From contig JBBAAC010000019.1 in NCBI GenBank assembly GCA_041658465.1, positions 1 to 20,638 of the forward strand: 20,638 bases of DNA. Direction: 5' to 3'. Below, piece after piece: positions 1-6,928 of this stretch. Positions within the stretch are counted from its first letter, which is position 1; every line of letters starts with the position of its first letter. The notes below the pieces were generated by a model. It did no database searches, had not been told where the DNA came from, and saw only the letters and a list, made by a program, of their open reading frames with translations. This stretch comes from JAJZQH01 sp041658465 (lineage in GTDB: Bacteria > UBA10199 > 2-02-FULL-44-16 > JAAZCA01). A program made the translations under genes and the position numbers.

Positions 1-1794
1 GCCCTCCTCTGTCTCGTTAGTAGCCGCGGGCCTGTAAGAGCCATAGGCCACCGGTATCAGCTGCACGTCCGACCTCACGCCATTCGCGCGCATGTAGTCG
101 ATGACGACCTGGGCGCGGCGCATGGAGATCTTTTCGTTCGCGGCGACCGTGCCGCGCGCGTCCGCGTGGCCTCCGACCCTCACCACGCTCACCCACGGAG
201 TCTCGTTTATCACCTTTATCACGAGGTCTATGTCTGGCCTCGCGGTCGGCAGTATATCCGCCTTGCCGAAGTCGAAATACACGGGCCTCAGCGTCTGGAT
301 CTCTCCACCCAGAATTGCGGCGCCGTAGCGGTCCAGATCTATCGCCTTCAACCTCGCAACCTCATCCCAGTCGACCACGCCGTAGGCATCGCGCAGCGTG
401 TAGAACTTGGGACAGGCGGCGTCGTCCACGCCCTCCTTGAAATCCTCGGCATTTGGCGGGCAGCGCTGTGCCAGCACCTCGGTATCCTTCAGGTCATAAT
501 ACTTGGGGCACGCTGCATCGTGGATCTGGGCGTTGAAGTTGGCCGCGTCAGCCGGGCAGACGAGGCTCATCTCCGCGACCGCCAAGGCGACTATGTTGCG
601 CATCTCTTCGGGCGAGTAGTTTTCCGAAAGCGTGAAGACCTTCTGGCAGGCCTGGTCGTGCGCCCTCGGGTCGAAGTCCTCCGGCCTGACAGGGCACTTG
701 AGGATGAGGCCGGCCAGTTCCTGCAGCTCGTAGAACTTGGGGCATGCATCGTCATTAACGCCCGCCACGAAGTCCTCCGGTCTGGCCGGGCAAATTTTCT
801 TGAGCTCGTAGAGACGCGAACGGCTGAACGAGGTGCGCAGCGCGCATATGTTCGCCTGGTTCTCCTCGAGCTGGCGATACTTCGGCGTCATGAGCCTGTA
901 TTTGAGCCCGACCACCGCAGTCATCTTGGCGCCCGAAACACCGCAGACTATGCAGGAGCCGGCACCGCCCTGCACGGTGAGCCCGGTACTACCGGCGTCC
1001 CACCGCGCGCCGACGAGAAACGACGTGGGGTTCATGTCGCGATTATTGAAGAGATTGCTGAACGAAGCTATCGAGTTTATCTCGCCGAAGAGATCGAGCT
1101 TGAATTTGGGAAGGCTGCCCTGGATGCCTCCGCCCAGGAGCAAACGATGCTGGAAATCCACGTTGCTGATCTGAACCTTGCGGCCGCCCTGATAGCCTAC
1201 GTTGAGCGTGAGCGCGATGTTCCTGGAGACCTTGCCGTCGAGCGCGATTTTTGCGCCGCCTGTGATTCCGGGATCGCCCACATAATAGGCATCCTTTCCG
1301 GTCGGAAGCGTGATGAACGGCACCAGCGCCAGGCCTATGCGCGTCTTGCACGCATCGATGAATCGCCCCTTCGCCTCGAAGCGAAAATCGCCCAGGCTCA
1401 TGTGGTTTTGAGTCGGCGAGCCCACAGCCGCGAACGGATCGCGGAATGAATTCATGAGCACCACGGGGAGATCGATTCCGAACTGCAGCCAGTCAGTCGC
1501 GCCGATGGCCGCGGTGAAGTCGCTCACGAAGAGCTGTGCCACGACTCCCTGCACGCGCGAAGTACCCTGGCGGATGTCCAGGGGATGCAGCACATACGAG
1601 AAGTAATCGCCCACATCGAACTGGAGTTGATGCAAGGTCTGTGTCCCCTGCAACATGAGATAAGGATTTCGACCGGTGGCAGGGGTGAAGAATATCGCAT
1701 TGAACGTCTGGCTGTCTGCGCTCGCAAGGCTGGGCATTGCGGCAAGGATTGCCGCGCCTGCAAAGACGAGCAGGCGTTTACGCAGGTCTCTCAT
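1..1794 (-). CDS. OmpA-family outer membrane protein with Cys-repeat linker (3' end cut by window edge)
   Basis: The visible part is 598 codons with no stop before the left edge. The start is ATG at 1794, preceded by AGGGGG five bases upstream. Residues 1-25 form a Sec signal peptide ending in SLASA. Residues 26-315 look like an outer-membrane beta-barrel domain (alternating strands, many Gly and aromatic residues). Residues 335-467 hold four copies of a 23-residue cysteine motif (CPxxxEDFxxxxxDxACPKxYxL). From about residue 500 there is an OmpA/MotB-type peptidoglycan-binding domain: YFDFGKADILPTA, then GGHADARG and SMRRAQVV, which carry the Asp and Arg that bind diaminopimelate in this family. 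The family role is to tether the outer membrane to peptidoglycan. It is the last visible gene of an operon with the PQQ-propeller gene, 24 bases downstream of it. The barrel's ligand is unknown. Confidence 0.88.
   Translation of the reverse strand, partial: MRDLRKRLLVFAGAAILAAMPSLASADSQTFNAIFFTPATGRNPYLMLQGTQTLHQLQFDVGDYFSYVLHPLDIRQGTSRVQGVVAQLFVSDFTAAIGATDWLQFGIDLPVVLMNSFRDPFAAVGSPTQNHMSLGDFRFEAKGRFIDACKTRIGLALVPFITLPTGKDAYYVGDPGITGGAKIALDGKVSRNIALTLNVGYQGGRKVQISNVDFQHRLLLGGGIQGSLPKFKLDLFGEINSIASFSNLFNNRDMNPTSFLVGARWDAGSTGLTVQGGAGSCIVCGVSGAKMTAVVGLKYRLMTPKYRQLEENQANICALRTSFSRSRLYELKKICPARPEDFVAGVNDDACPKFYELQELAGLILKCPVRPEDFDPRAHDQACQKVFTLSENYSPEEMRNIVALAVAEMSLVCPADAANFNAQIHDAACPKYYDLKDTEVLAQRCPPNAEDFKEGVDDAACPKFYTLRDAYGVVDWDEVARLKAIDLDRYGAAILGGEIQTLRPVYFDFGKADILPTARPDIDLVIKVINETPWVSVVRVGGHADARGTVAANEKISMRRAQVVIDYMRANGVRSDVQLIPVAYGSYRPAATNETEEG
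394..792 (-). repeat. Four 23-residue Cys-Pro...Ala-Cys protein repeats inside the OmpA-family gene
   Basis: Coding repeats at residues 335-357, 367-389, 413-435 and 445-467 of the OmpA-family protein (bases 792-724, 696-628, 558-490 and 462-394). Every unit starts with Cys-Pro, has Asp (or Asn)-Phe around position 7-8, and ends Ala-Cys-x-Lys-x-(Tyr/Phe)-x-Leu. The two cysteines are always 16 residues apart. Spacers between units are 9, 23 and 9 residues. The regular cysteine spacing suggests one disulfide per unit in a periplasmic linker between barrel and peptidoglycan anchor. I do not recognise it as thrombospondin type 3 or any other named repeat. Confidence 0.8.
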
Positions 1795-1818
1795 GAATCC
1801 CCCTAATCCATTTCAGGC

Positions 1819-3108
1819 CTACTTTTTTCTCCCTCTATTCTTCTGCTTTACATTCTCCTTCTCCGCAGCCTTTTCCTTTTGAGCAAGCTCGCGTACCTTG
1901 AAGGAGTAGAGTTTTCCGGTGTTGGAGAGGAGATAGATCTTATCGCCGGATACGATCGGGTCGCCGTAGCTTCCCCTGCCGATGTATCTCTCGTACGCGA
2001 TGTCTCCTGAATCGCTGTCGATGAGATAGATCTTCTCATCCGCCGATGTGACCGCCACGTAGTGCTCGCCCGCTGCAGGCGATGAGATCTCCGGCACCTC
2101 CAGGTCCTGCTGCCAAAAGATGAGACCGCTATCGGGATTTATCGAAAATAGGCTCCCGCCGCCGCTCGCGAATATCTTTCCATCGCGCGATATCGAGTCG
2201 TTCACGCCGCCCGCGTCGATCGTCCAGAGTATCTTGCCGCTCGCAGGCTCGATGCACGAAAGCGTGCCGTCCGCAGTGCTCGCGTACAGCCTTCCATTAT
2301 AGAGAAGCGGCGAGCTGTCCACGTCATAGACCTGGCTGCGCTGGGCGCCGAGGAGCTCGCTCCACGCGGGCCTGCCGTCCGACTCCCGCACGGCCAGCAG
2401 CTCGCCCGAAGAGGTCCCGTAATAGATGAGGCCTCCTCCCGAGACGGGCGATGAGGCGCGCCTGATCGAGAAGCCGAACTCCTTCTCCTGCGGGTTCGTG
2501 TGCCACAGCTCGGTCCCGGTCCCGGCATCGAGCGCATAGAGCCGGCCGGACATGGTCGCCACATAGATGCGGCCCCCTTCCACGAGCGGAGTAGCCAGGA
2601 TATCCGTGTCCAGCACCGACATCCATCGCTTCTCGCCGCTAGCCGCGTCCATCGCGTACACATGTCCCTCGGCGTCCGCTGCGTAGACCGTGCCTTCCGC
2701 ATAAGCGGCCTTTCCGTGCACGGGCCCGTCGGTCTTCTGTTGCCAGAGCCGCTTGTTTGTCCGCACGTCGAAAGCAAAGAAGATTCCGGCGTCCACCCCG
2801 ACGAAGAGCCTGTCTCCGTCGATGAGCGGTGTGGCGAACTGGTACGGCCTTTTGTTCCAGAAGGAAGACTTCTTGAGCGCGGCGATGCGATCGGTGCTCA
2901 CGCGGAAACGCCTGGCAGACCTGGGTCGAGCCTGCGCGCGCTTGTACTGATCCGGCCGGCCGTGCGACTCCTGGCTCGTGAAGTGCCGCTTGGGAGATTG
3001 TCTAGCCGCAGAGGCATCGTGGGCGAACGTGCCCAGGAAAAACGCTGCTGCGACTGTTATCGTTCCGGCCGCGATCAACCAGCGACGTAGCCGTTTGCAG
3101 AAAGCCAT
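1819..3108 (-). CDS. BamB-like PQQ beta-propeller protein, exported
   Basis: The protein has 429 residues. ATG at 3108 has GAGGAG about nine bases upstream and lies inside the end of the upstream TPR gene (34-base overlap), so the two are translationally coupled. Residues 1-34 are a signal peptide or anchor (RLRRW followed by a hydrophobic stretch and DASA). There is no lipobox, unlike the lipoprotein BamB of E. coli. From about residue 75 there are repeated PQQ/propeller blades with the pattern G-x-x-(Y/F)-A-(L/M/F)-D-x-x-(S/T)-G-x-x-x-W, for example HVYAMDAASGEKRW and RLYALDAGTGTELW. The tail is rich in Lys and Glu. In E. coli BamB is part of the BAM outer-membrane assembly machine. The combination with a YfgM-like gene supports that comparison, but propeller proteins are hard to tell apart by sequence, so the BAM role is an inference. 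Confidence 0.8.
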   Translation of the reverse strand: MAFCKRLRRWLIAAGTITVAAAFFLGTFAHDASAARQSPKRHFTSQESHGRPDQYKRAQARPRSARRFRVSTDRIAALKKSSFWNKRPYQFATPLIDGDRLFVGVDAGIFFAFDVRTNKRLWQQKTDGPVHGKAAYAEGTVYAADAEGHVYAMDAASGEKRWMSVLDTDILATPLVEGGRIYVATMSGRLYALDAGTGTELWHTNPQEKEFGFSIRRASSPVSGGGLIYYGTSSGELLAVRESDGRPAWSELLGAQRSQVYDVDSSPLLYNGRLYASTADGTLSCIEPASGKILWTIDAGGVNDSISRDGKIFASGGGSLFSINPDSGLIFWQQDLEVPEISSPAAGEHYVAVTSADEKIYLIDSDSGDIAYERYIGRGSYGDPIVSGDKIYLLSNTGKLYSFKVRELAQKEKAAEKENVKQKNRGRKK

Positions 3109-3764
3109 AGAAGGCGCTCCTCGCTTGCATCACGCACAGCGCGGTCGCCCTCGCCGGCGTCTTGAATGATCCTCTTGTAGAGCTCCGCAGCTGCCGCAAA
3201 GTCACCCGCCCGCTCCAGGCAGGCCGCAGCCAGAAGCTCGCTCGTGAGAGCGATCCCGTTCTTCGGGTCCGCCGCTGCCTTGCGATAGGTCTCCGCCGCT
3301 TCCGCAGGATTGCCCGCAGCGAGCTGGATATCAGCTATGCGATGGAGCGCTGCCACTCGGAAGATCGGCTGGCTTCGCGAGCCGTCGGCCAGGAGCCTGA
3401 ATTGCTCGATGGCTCCATCGCCATCCCCGCGCTCCACCAGTATGTCGCCCAGCTGCATGATCGCCTGCCTCCCGGCCGACGTGCGGGAATATTTTTTAGC
3501 GATCTCCTTGAGGGCATTTATTCGGTCGTCGGAGCCGGACGTGAGCTTGCCGGCTTCGTAGAATTTCAGCGCCGCCGCCTCCGCGCGATGCCTGCCGTAT
3601 GCGTCGGCGCCTATGATCACCGCTATTGCCACGGCACCCACCGCGATTATCTCGAGCACTCCTATCCAGTGGCCAGCGATCCACTGCATCACGTGCATGG
3701 TCCAATCCTTGAATTCATCGTGAGGCTTCTGTTTGCCGCGCGGGAGTTGTTTGTATGTAGGAAT
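3075..3764 (-). CDS. YfgM-like TPR membrane protein, probable ATT start codon
   Basis: The protein has 229 residues if read from ATT at 3764. The first ATG (3698) would give 207. The frame has a TAA just before AGG-AGG, then no ATG, GTG or TTG until 3698. A perfect AAAGGAGGT (3770-3778) sits with a six-base gap before ATT, while 3698 has only a weaker AAGGA. The extension reads PTYKQLPRGKQKPHDEFKDW, a charged cytoplasmic N-terminus, followed by one membrane helix (about residues 34-54, IGVLEIIAVGAVAIAVII). Helical TPR-type repeats follow, with ALHRIADIQLAAGNPAEAAETYRKA the clearest. This matches YfgM, a single-pass periplasmic TPR protein that works with the Sec translocon and chaperones. It overlaps the BamB-like gene by 34 bases. 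Family assignment is moderate; the ATT start is an inference. Confidence 0.7.
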   Translation of the reverse strand: MPTYKQLPRGKQKPHDEFKDWTMHVMQWIAGHWIGVLEIIAVGAVAIAVIIGADAYGRHRAEAAALKFYEAGKLTSGSDDRINALKEIAKKYSRTSAGRQAIMQLGDILVERGDGDGAIEQFRLLADGSRSQPIFRVAALHRIADIQLAAGNPAEAAETYRKAAADPKNGIALTSELLAAACLERAGDFAAAAELYKRIIQDAGEGDRAVRDASEERLLWLSANGYVAG

Positions 3765-3769
3765 AACAC

Positions 3770-3778
3770 ACCTCCTTT
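3770..3778 (-). promoter_or_regulatory. Perfect Shine-Dalgarno site in front of an ATT codon
   Basis: On the minus strand the sequence is AAAGGAGGT, followed by TGTGTT-type spacing and then ATT at 3764 in frame with the YfgM-like gene. GTG codons next to the site are too close to serve as its start and open short frames that end early. The site therefore argues for a non-canonical ATT start. Confidence 0.6.
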
Positions 3779-3790
3779 AAAGTCCGTAAC

Positions 3791-3828
3791 TCGTGAATCG
3801 TGAGTCGTGAGTCGTGAATCGTGAATCG
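3791..3828. repeat. Heptamer tandem repeat, TCGTGAR x5
   Basis: Five contiguous seven-base units (TCGTGAA, TCGTGAG, TCGTGAG, TCGTGAA, TCGTGAA) plus a trailing TCG. The array lies between the divergent TPR gene and the hydrolase gene, 12 bases upstream of the perfect ribosome-binding site. It is probably non-coding: a frame starting at 3821 begins inside the last unit but is less credible than the start at 3920. Similar heptamer arrays are known between genes of deltaproteobacteria; that comparison is from memory. Confidence 0.9.
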
Positions 3829-3844
3829 AAAAAAACCTGTTCGG

Positions 3845-3873
3845 CCTGTAACAAAGCTCCGCGGTCTTGTCAA
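3845..3873 (-). promoter_or_regulatory. Possible promoter of the YfgM-BamB-OmpA operon
   Basis: The minus strand has a perfect TTGACA (3873-3868). A weak -10 candidate follows 16-17 bases later (TTACAG or TACAGG at about 3851-3845). A transcript from here would carry the heptamer array in its 5' leader. The -10 match is poor, so confidence is low. Confidence 0.3.
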
Positions 3874-3884
3874 CTTGCAAGCCT

Positions 3885-3913
3885 TTGACTTTACAGCCAA
3901 TTTTCCTTATCAT
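3885..3913 (+). promoter_or_regulatory. Sigma-70 promoter of the hydrolase gene, implying a leaderless mRNA
   Basis: TTGACT (3885-3890), a 17-base spacer and TATCAT (3908-3913) give a strong housekeeping promoter. The A of the ATG at 3920 is the seventh base after the -10 box, where transcription normally begins. The message would therefore start at or next to its start codon. No Shine-Dalgarno site is visible for this gene. Confidence 0.55.
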
Positions 3914-3919
3914 CGCGGC

Positions 3920-4699
3920 ATGGTCATAAACCGCAAAGCTGCGTCGCTGTGGCGCTGGGCGCGCAACACCATGCATTTCTACGGGCTCCTGCTGGAGCCG
4001 GGAAGAAAGGAGGCGCCGGCCGCTGGCAGGCCTCCCGTGGTGCTCATACACAGTTGGGGGAGCACTCGCGGCAGTATGAATATATTATCCTCCCGGCTCG
4101 CCTCCGACGGCTTTGCCATTGCCATCGCCGATCTCGGCGGGCTCGCGGGCCTCTTCAACACCAATGGCATAGAAAAAAGCGCGGAGAGGCTTGCGGAACA
4201 GATAGAGCCGCTCGCCGCAGCCAGCCCGCATGGCCGCGTGGCGCTGGTCGGCCACTCTATCGGCGGAGTGATCGGGCGCTGGCTCATCGCCGCGCTGGGC
4301 GGATCGCGATACGTACACACGCTCGTAACGCTCGGCAGCCCGCACCGCGGAACTCCCGCAGCCTCGAGCGCCATGACCACGCCAGGCAGATGGGTCTCGC
4401 AGGGGCTGCGCGACATCGCACCCCATTCGGGCGTCATCATGCGGCTCAACTCGCTTCCCATACCGCAGGACGTCTATGTGTCCGCGATATTCTCTAGATC
4501 CGATAATTACTGCCCGAGGCCATGCGCCGAGCTCGACATACCGGGCGACACCATGCACCTGCGCAACATAGATGCCGGCGATTACGGTCACGTGGAACTT
4601 GTGGTGGATCCCGCGGTCTACGCAATAGTGAGGCAGGAACTCACGGCAGGGCTCACGCGCGCAGAGGATATCTACCTGAGGAGAACGGTTGATTCTTGA
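3920..4699 (+). CDS. Alpha/beta hydrolase, lipase/esterase-like
   Basis: The protein has 259 residues from ATG 3920. An upstream in-frame ATG at 3821 starts inside the heptamer repeat and upstream of the best promoter, so it is rejected. Family features are the oxyanion-hole region VVLIHSWGS, the nucleophile elbow GHSIGG with Ser113, TLGSPHRGTP after it, a candidate acid Asp195 (SRSDNY) and the catalytic His224 in DYGHVEL. The order Ser-Asp-His is that of triacylglycerol lipase and PGAP1-like hydrolases. There is no signal peptide, so it is probably cytoplasmic. It is a single gene, convergent with the YihY gene 17 bases away and divergent from the envelope operon. The substrate cannot be told from sequence; a lipid or ester is the likely class. 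Confidence 0.82.
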   Translation: MVINRKAASLWRWARNTMHFYGLLLEPGRKEAPAAGRPPVVLIHSWGSTRGSMNILSSRLASDGFAIAIADLGGLAGLFNTNGIEKSAERLAEQIEPLAAASPHGRVALVGHSIGGVIGRWLIAALGGSRYVHTLVTLGSPHRGTPAASSAMTTPGRWVSQGLRDIAPHSGVIMRLNSLPIPQDVYVSAIFSRSDNYCPRPCAELDIPGDTMHLRNIDAGDYGHVELVVDPAVYAIVRQELTAGLTRAEDIYLRRTVDS

Positions 4700-4716
4700 G
4701 GCCGTGCACCCTCTTC

Positions 4717-5568
4717 TCAAACAGTCATCCCATCCCAGTCTTCATCGTTCCCCGCCTTGCGGCGATGCAGAAATCTGGCCTCCTGCATGGCGGCCACGAA
4801 CTCCGCGGATAAGAGCACGACCACGGAAAGGTAGTAGATCCAGACGACGAGCAGGACAACTGCGGTGAGCGATCCGTATATGATGTTGTAGCGCTGCAGC
4901 GCGAAGATCATATACGCGCGGAAGATCAGCTTGGCTACCACGATGCCGACGGAGAAGATGATCCCGCCGATGGCGGCATAACGGATGTAGATCCTCCTGT
5001 TCGGGATAACCACGATCGTCATCACGTAAGTCAGGAAAGCCACGAGGAACAGATACGCCTTGCCGCTCATGAAATCGGAGAGAGGAAAGCCGAAGCCGTA
5101 GCGCTGCAGCAGCCCTTCGAGGATCTGCGCCATCGCGGGTAGAGAGAAGAGCACGGTGGCACCGACGATCAGCGCTATGCCTACGAGGCGCGAGTGAAAG
5201 AAATTTCTCCTCGATGGAGTGCGGAATATCGCGTCGAGCGCGCGCTCTATCGCGGCCACGAGAATGGTGGCGATGAAAAGAAGGAAGACTATGCCGGCGA
5301 TTCCGAGCGATGCTCGCTGATCGAGCACGGACTGCAGGTTCGCGACAAACGCCTCTCGGCCGACCGGCAGCACGTCGGTCGCGAGCTGGATGATGCGATC
5401 CAGGGCGCCCTGCGAAGATCCCAGAAAATAGCCGGCGATGGAGACCATTATCATCGCGATCGGTATGATCGCCAGGAGCGCGCAGAAGGAGATGTTGGCC
5501 GCGTAGTTGAGGCAATCGTCGAGGAAGAAGGAATGAATCACTCTGCCGATGAATCGCAAGGTCTTCAT
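4717..5568 (-). CDS. YihY/UPF0761 family inner membrane protein
   Basis: The protein has 283 residues. ATG at 5568 has GGGGAG five bases upstream. The N-terminal pattern (LNYAANISFCALLAIIPIAM) and the segment NIIYGSLTAVVLLVVWIYY are hallmarks of the YihY/virulence factor BrkB family (Pfam Virul_fac_BrkB), once misnamed ribonuclease BN. About six membrane helices are visible, with a basic loop after IFRTPSRR and a short acidic C-terminal tail. The biochemical role of the family is not settled. It sits 22 bases after der and is probably the last gene of the operon, as the next gene on this side is convergent. Confidence 0.88.
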   Translation of the reverse strand: MKTLRFIGRVIHSFFLDDCLNYAANISFCALLAIIPIAMIMVSIAGYFLGSSQGALDRIIQLATDVLPVGREAFVANLQSVLDQRASLGIAGIVFLLFIATILVAAIERALDAIFRTPSRRNFFHSRLVGIALIVGATVLFSLPAMAQILEGLLQRYGFGFPLSDFMSGKAYLFLVAFLTYVMTIVVIPNRRIYIRYAAIGGIIFSVGIVVAKLIFRAYMIFALQRYNIIYGSLTAVVLLVVWIYYLSVVVLLSAEFVAAMQEARFLHRRKAGNDEDWDGMTV

Positions 5569-5589
5569 GTCAGCTCCCCAATGGCAATG

Positions 5590-6891
5590 TCACTTCCTTC
5601 TGCAGACGATTCTCACCGGCACGCCCTCGCCGCCCAGCTCCGCCTGGAGCCTTCGGATGAGGTATCTGCGATATTGATACGGCACGGCCGCAGGATAATT
5701 CGAAAAGAGCGCGAAGGTCGGGGGATGCGTGCCTACCTGCGTCGAGTAGTAAATGCGCACCTCCTTGCCGCGGAAGACAGGCAGATGGTGCTCTTGCAAA
5801 GCGCGCTCCATGATTCGGTTGAGCTTTGACGTGGAGAGCTTTTTCCCGAGCCCCTCCTCCATCCTGTCTATGAAAGAAAATATCTTGAGGCAGTTCTTGC
5901 CCTGCGCCGCGGAGATCGGAAGCAGCGGCGTATCCCCCATCTCGCCGAGCTCCGCGCTGATCTTTGTTTGCCGGTCCTTCCAGCCCTCATCGACGAGGTC
6001 CCATTTGTTCACGAGTATTATGAGGCCCTTGCCCTGCTCTCGCACGAACTCGGAGAGGTGGAGGTCCTGTTTGGTCATCCCCTCGGCGCCGTCGATGAGC
6101 TGCAGCACGATAGACGCGCGATCGATCGTGCGCAGGCTTCTTATGGCGGTGAACTTCTCCAGCGGCTCGGAGACGCTCCACCTCTTCTTGACCCCGGCCG
6201 TGTCGATGAGCGTGTACGCGCTACCGCCGAAATCGATCTCCACGTCTATGGAGTCGCGCGTGGTGCCTGGCTTTTCGTGCACTACGACGCGCTGCTCGCC
6301 GGCCAGCCTGTTGATGAGGGTCGATTTGCCCACGTTAGGCCTGCCCACCACGGCGACCATCGTCCCCTTTGAAGGCTGATCCGAAGGCGCTTCCGATGGC
6401 GGCAGTCTGCGCCACAGCTCGTCCAGCACATCGTCCACTCCCCTGCCGTGCTCAGCCGAGCACGCGAAGAGCTCCTTGAGACCGAGTTCGTAGAACTCGC
6501 GCAGCCGCTCCTCGTGGGTCGGCTCGTCCACCTTGTTGACCGCGAATATTATCGGTTTCTTCACCGCGCGGAGTGCATTGACCACGTCGCGATCCGATGA
6601 GGTGGGGTCCTTCTGGCCGTCGAAGAGGCAGATCACGGCGTCCGCATCCTCGATCGCGCGCATGCTCTGCTTGCTGATCTCGTGCTCTAGGTCGGCCGCA
6701 GGTTCGAGGTCGAGCCCGCCCGTGTCGATCGCGATGTACTCGCGGCCCGCCCATTCCGCTGGCGCATAGTGGCGGTCGCGAGTGACGCCTGGCACATCGG
6801 ACACGATGGCGCGGCGCTGCCCCACCAGGCGGTTGAAGAACCTGGACTTGCCCACATTCGGGCGTCCGACTATGGCGATGAGCGGTTTCAT
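5590..6891 (-). CDS. der: Ribosome assembly GTPase Der (EngA)
   Basis: The protein has 433 residues. ATG 6891 gives the canonical start MKPLIAIVGRPNVGKS. A longer frame from TTG 6963 would overlap the previous gene and adds unrelated residues. Two GTPase domains in tandem are diagnostic. Domain 1 has GRPNVGKS at 9-16, DTGG at 56-59 and NKVD at 119-122. Domain 2 has GRPNVGKST at 183-191, then DTAGV and NKWD. The end is a KH-like domain (QEHHLPVFRGKEV...IRRLQAELGGEG). Der acts in 50S subunit maturation. Residue 17, normally Thr/Ser after the P-loop GKS, is Arg here (GKSRFFNRL), while domain 2 keeps Thr. The gene lies 37 bases after the Ehr small subunit and 21 before the YihY gene. Confidence 0.95.
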   Translation of the reverse strand: MKPLIAIVGRPNVGKSRFFNRLVGQRRAIVSDVPGVTRDRHYAPAEWAGREYIAIDTGGLDLEPAADLEHEISKQSMRAIEDADAVICLFDGQKDPTSSDRDVVNALRAVKKPIIFAVNKVDEPTHEERLREFYELGLKELFACSAEHGRGVDDVLDELWRRLPPSEAPSDQPSKGTMVAVVGRPNVGKSTLINRLAGEQRVVVHEKPGTTRDSIDVEIDFGGSAYTLIDTAGVKKRWSVSEPLEKFTAIRSLRTIDRASIVLQLIDGAEGMTKQDLHLSEFVREQGKGLIILVNKWDLVDEGWKDRQTKISAELGEMGDTPLLPISAAQGKNCLKIFSFIDRMEEGLGKKLSTSKLNRIMERALQEHHLPVFRGKEVRIYYSTQVGTHPPTFALFSNYPAAVPYQYRRYLIRRLQAELGGEGVPVRIVCRRK

Positions 6892-6928
6892 AAGGGAGGC
6901 ATGGCCTAACACAGAACCTGACGATCTT

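Noticed and set aside
166..1449. Long plus-strand open frame of 427 codons at the left end
   Set aside because: It is antisense to the OmpA-family gene, has low-complexity Arg/Ala-rich content and no domain; the minus strand carries a signal peptide, barrel and OmpA domain.
3821..3919. N-terminal extension of the hydrolase from ATG 3821
   Set aside because: It starts inside the heptamer array and lies upstream of the strongest promoter; the added 33 residues show no family feature.
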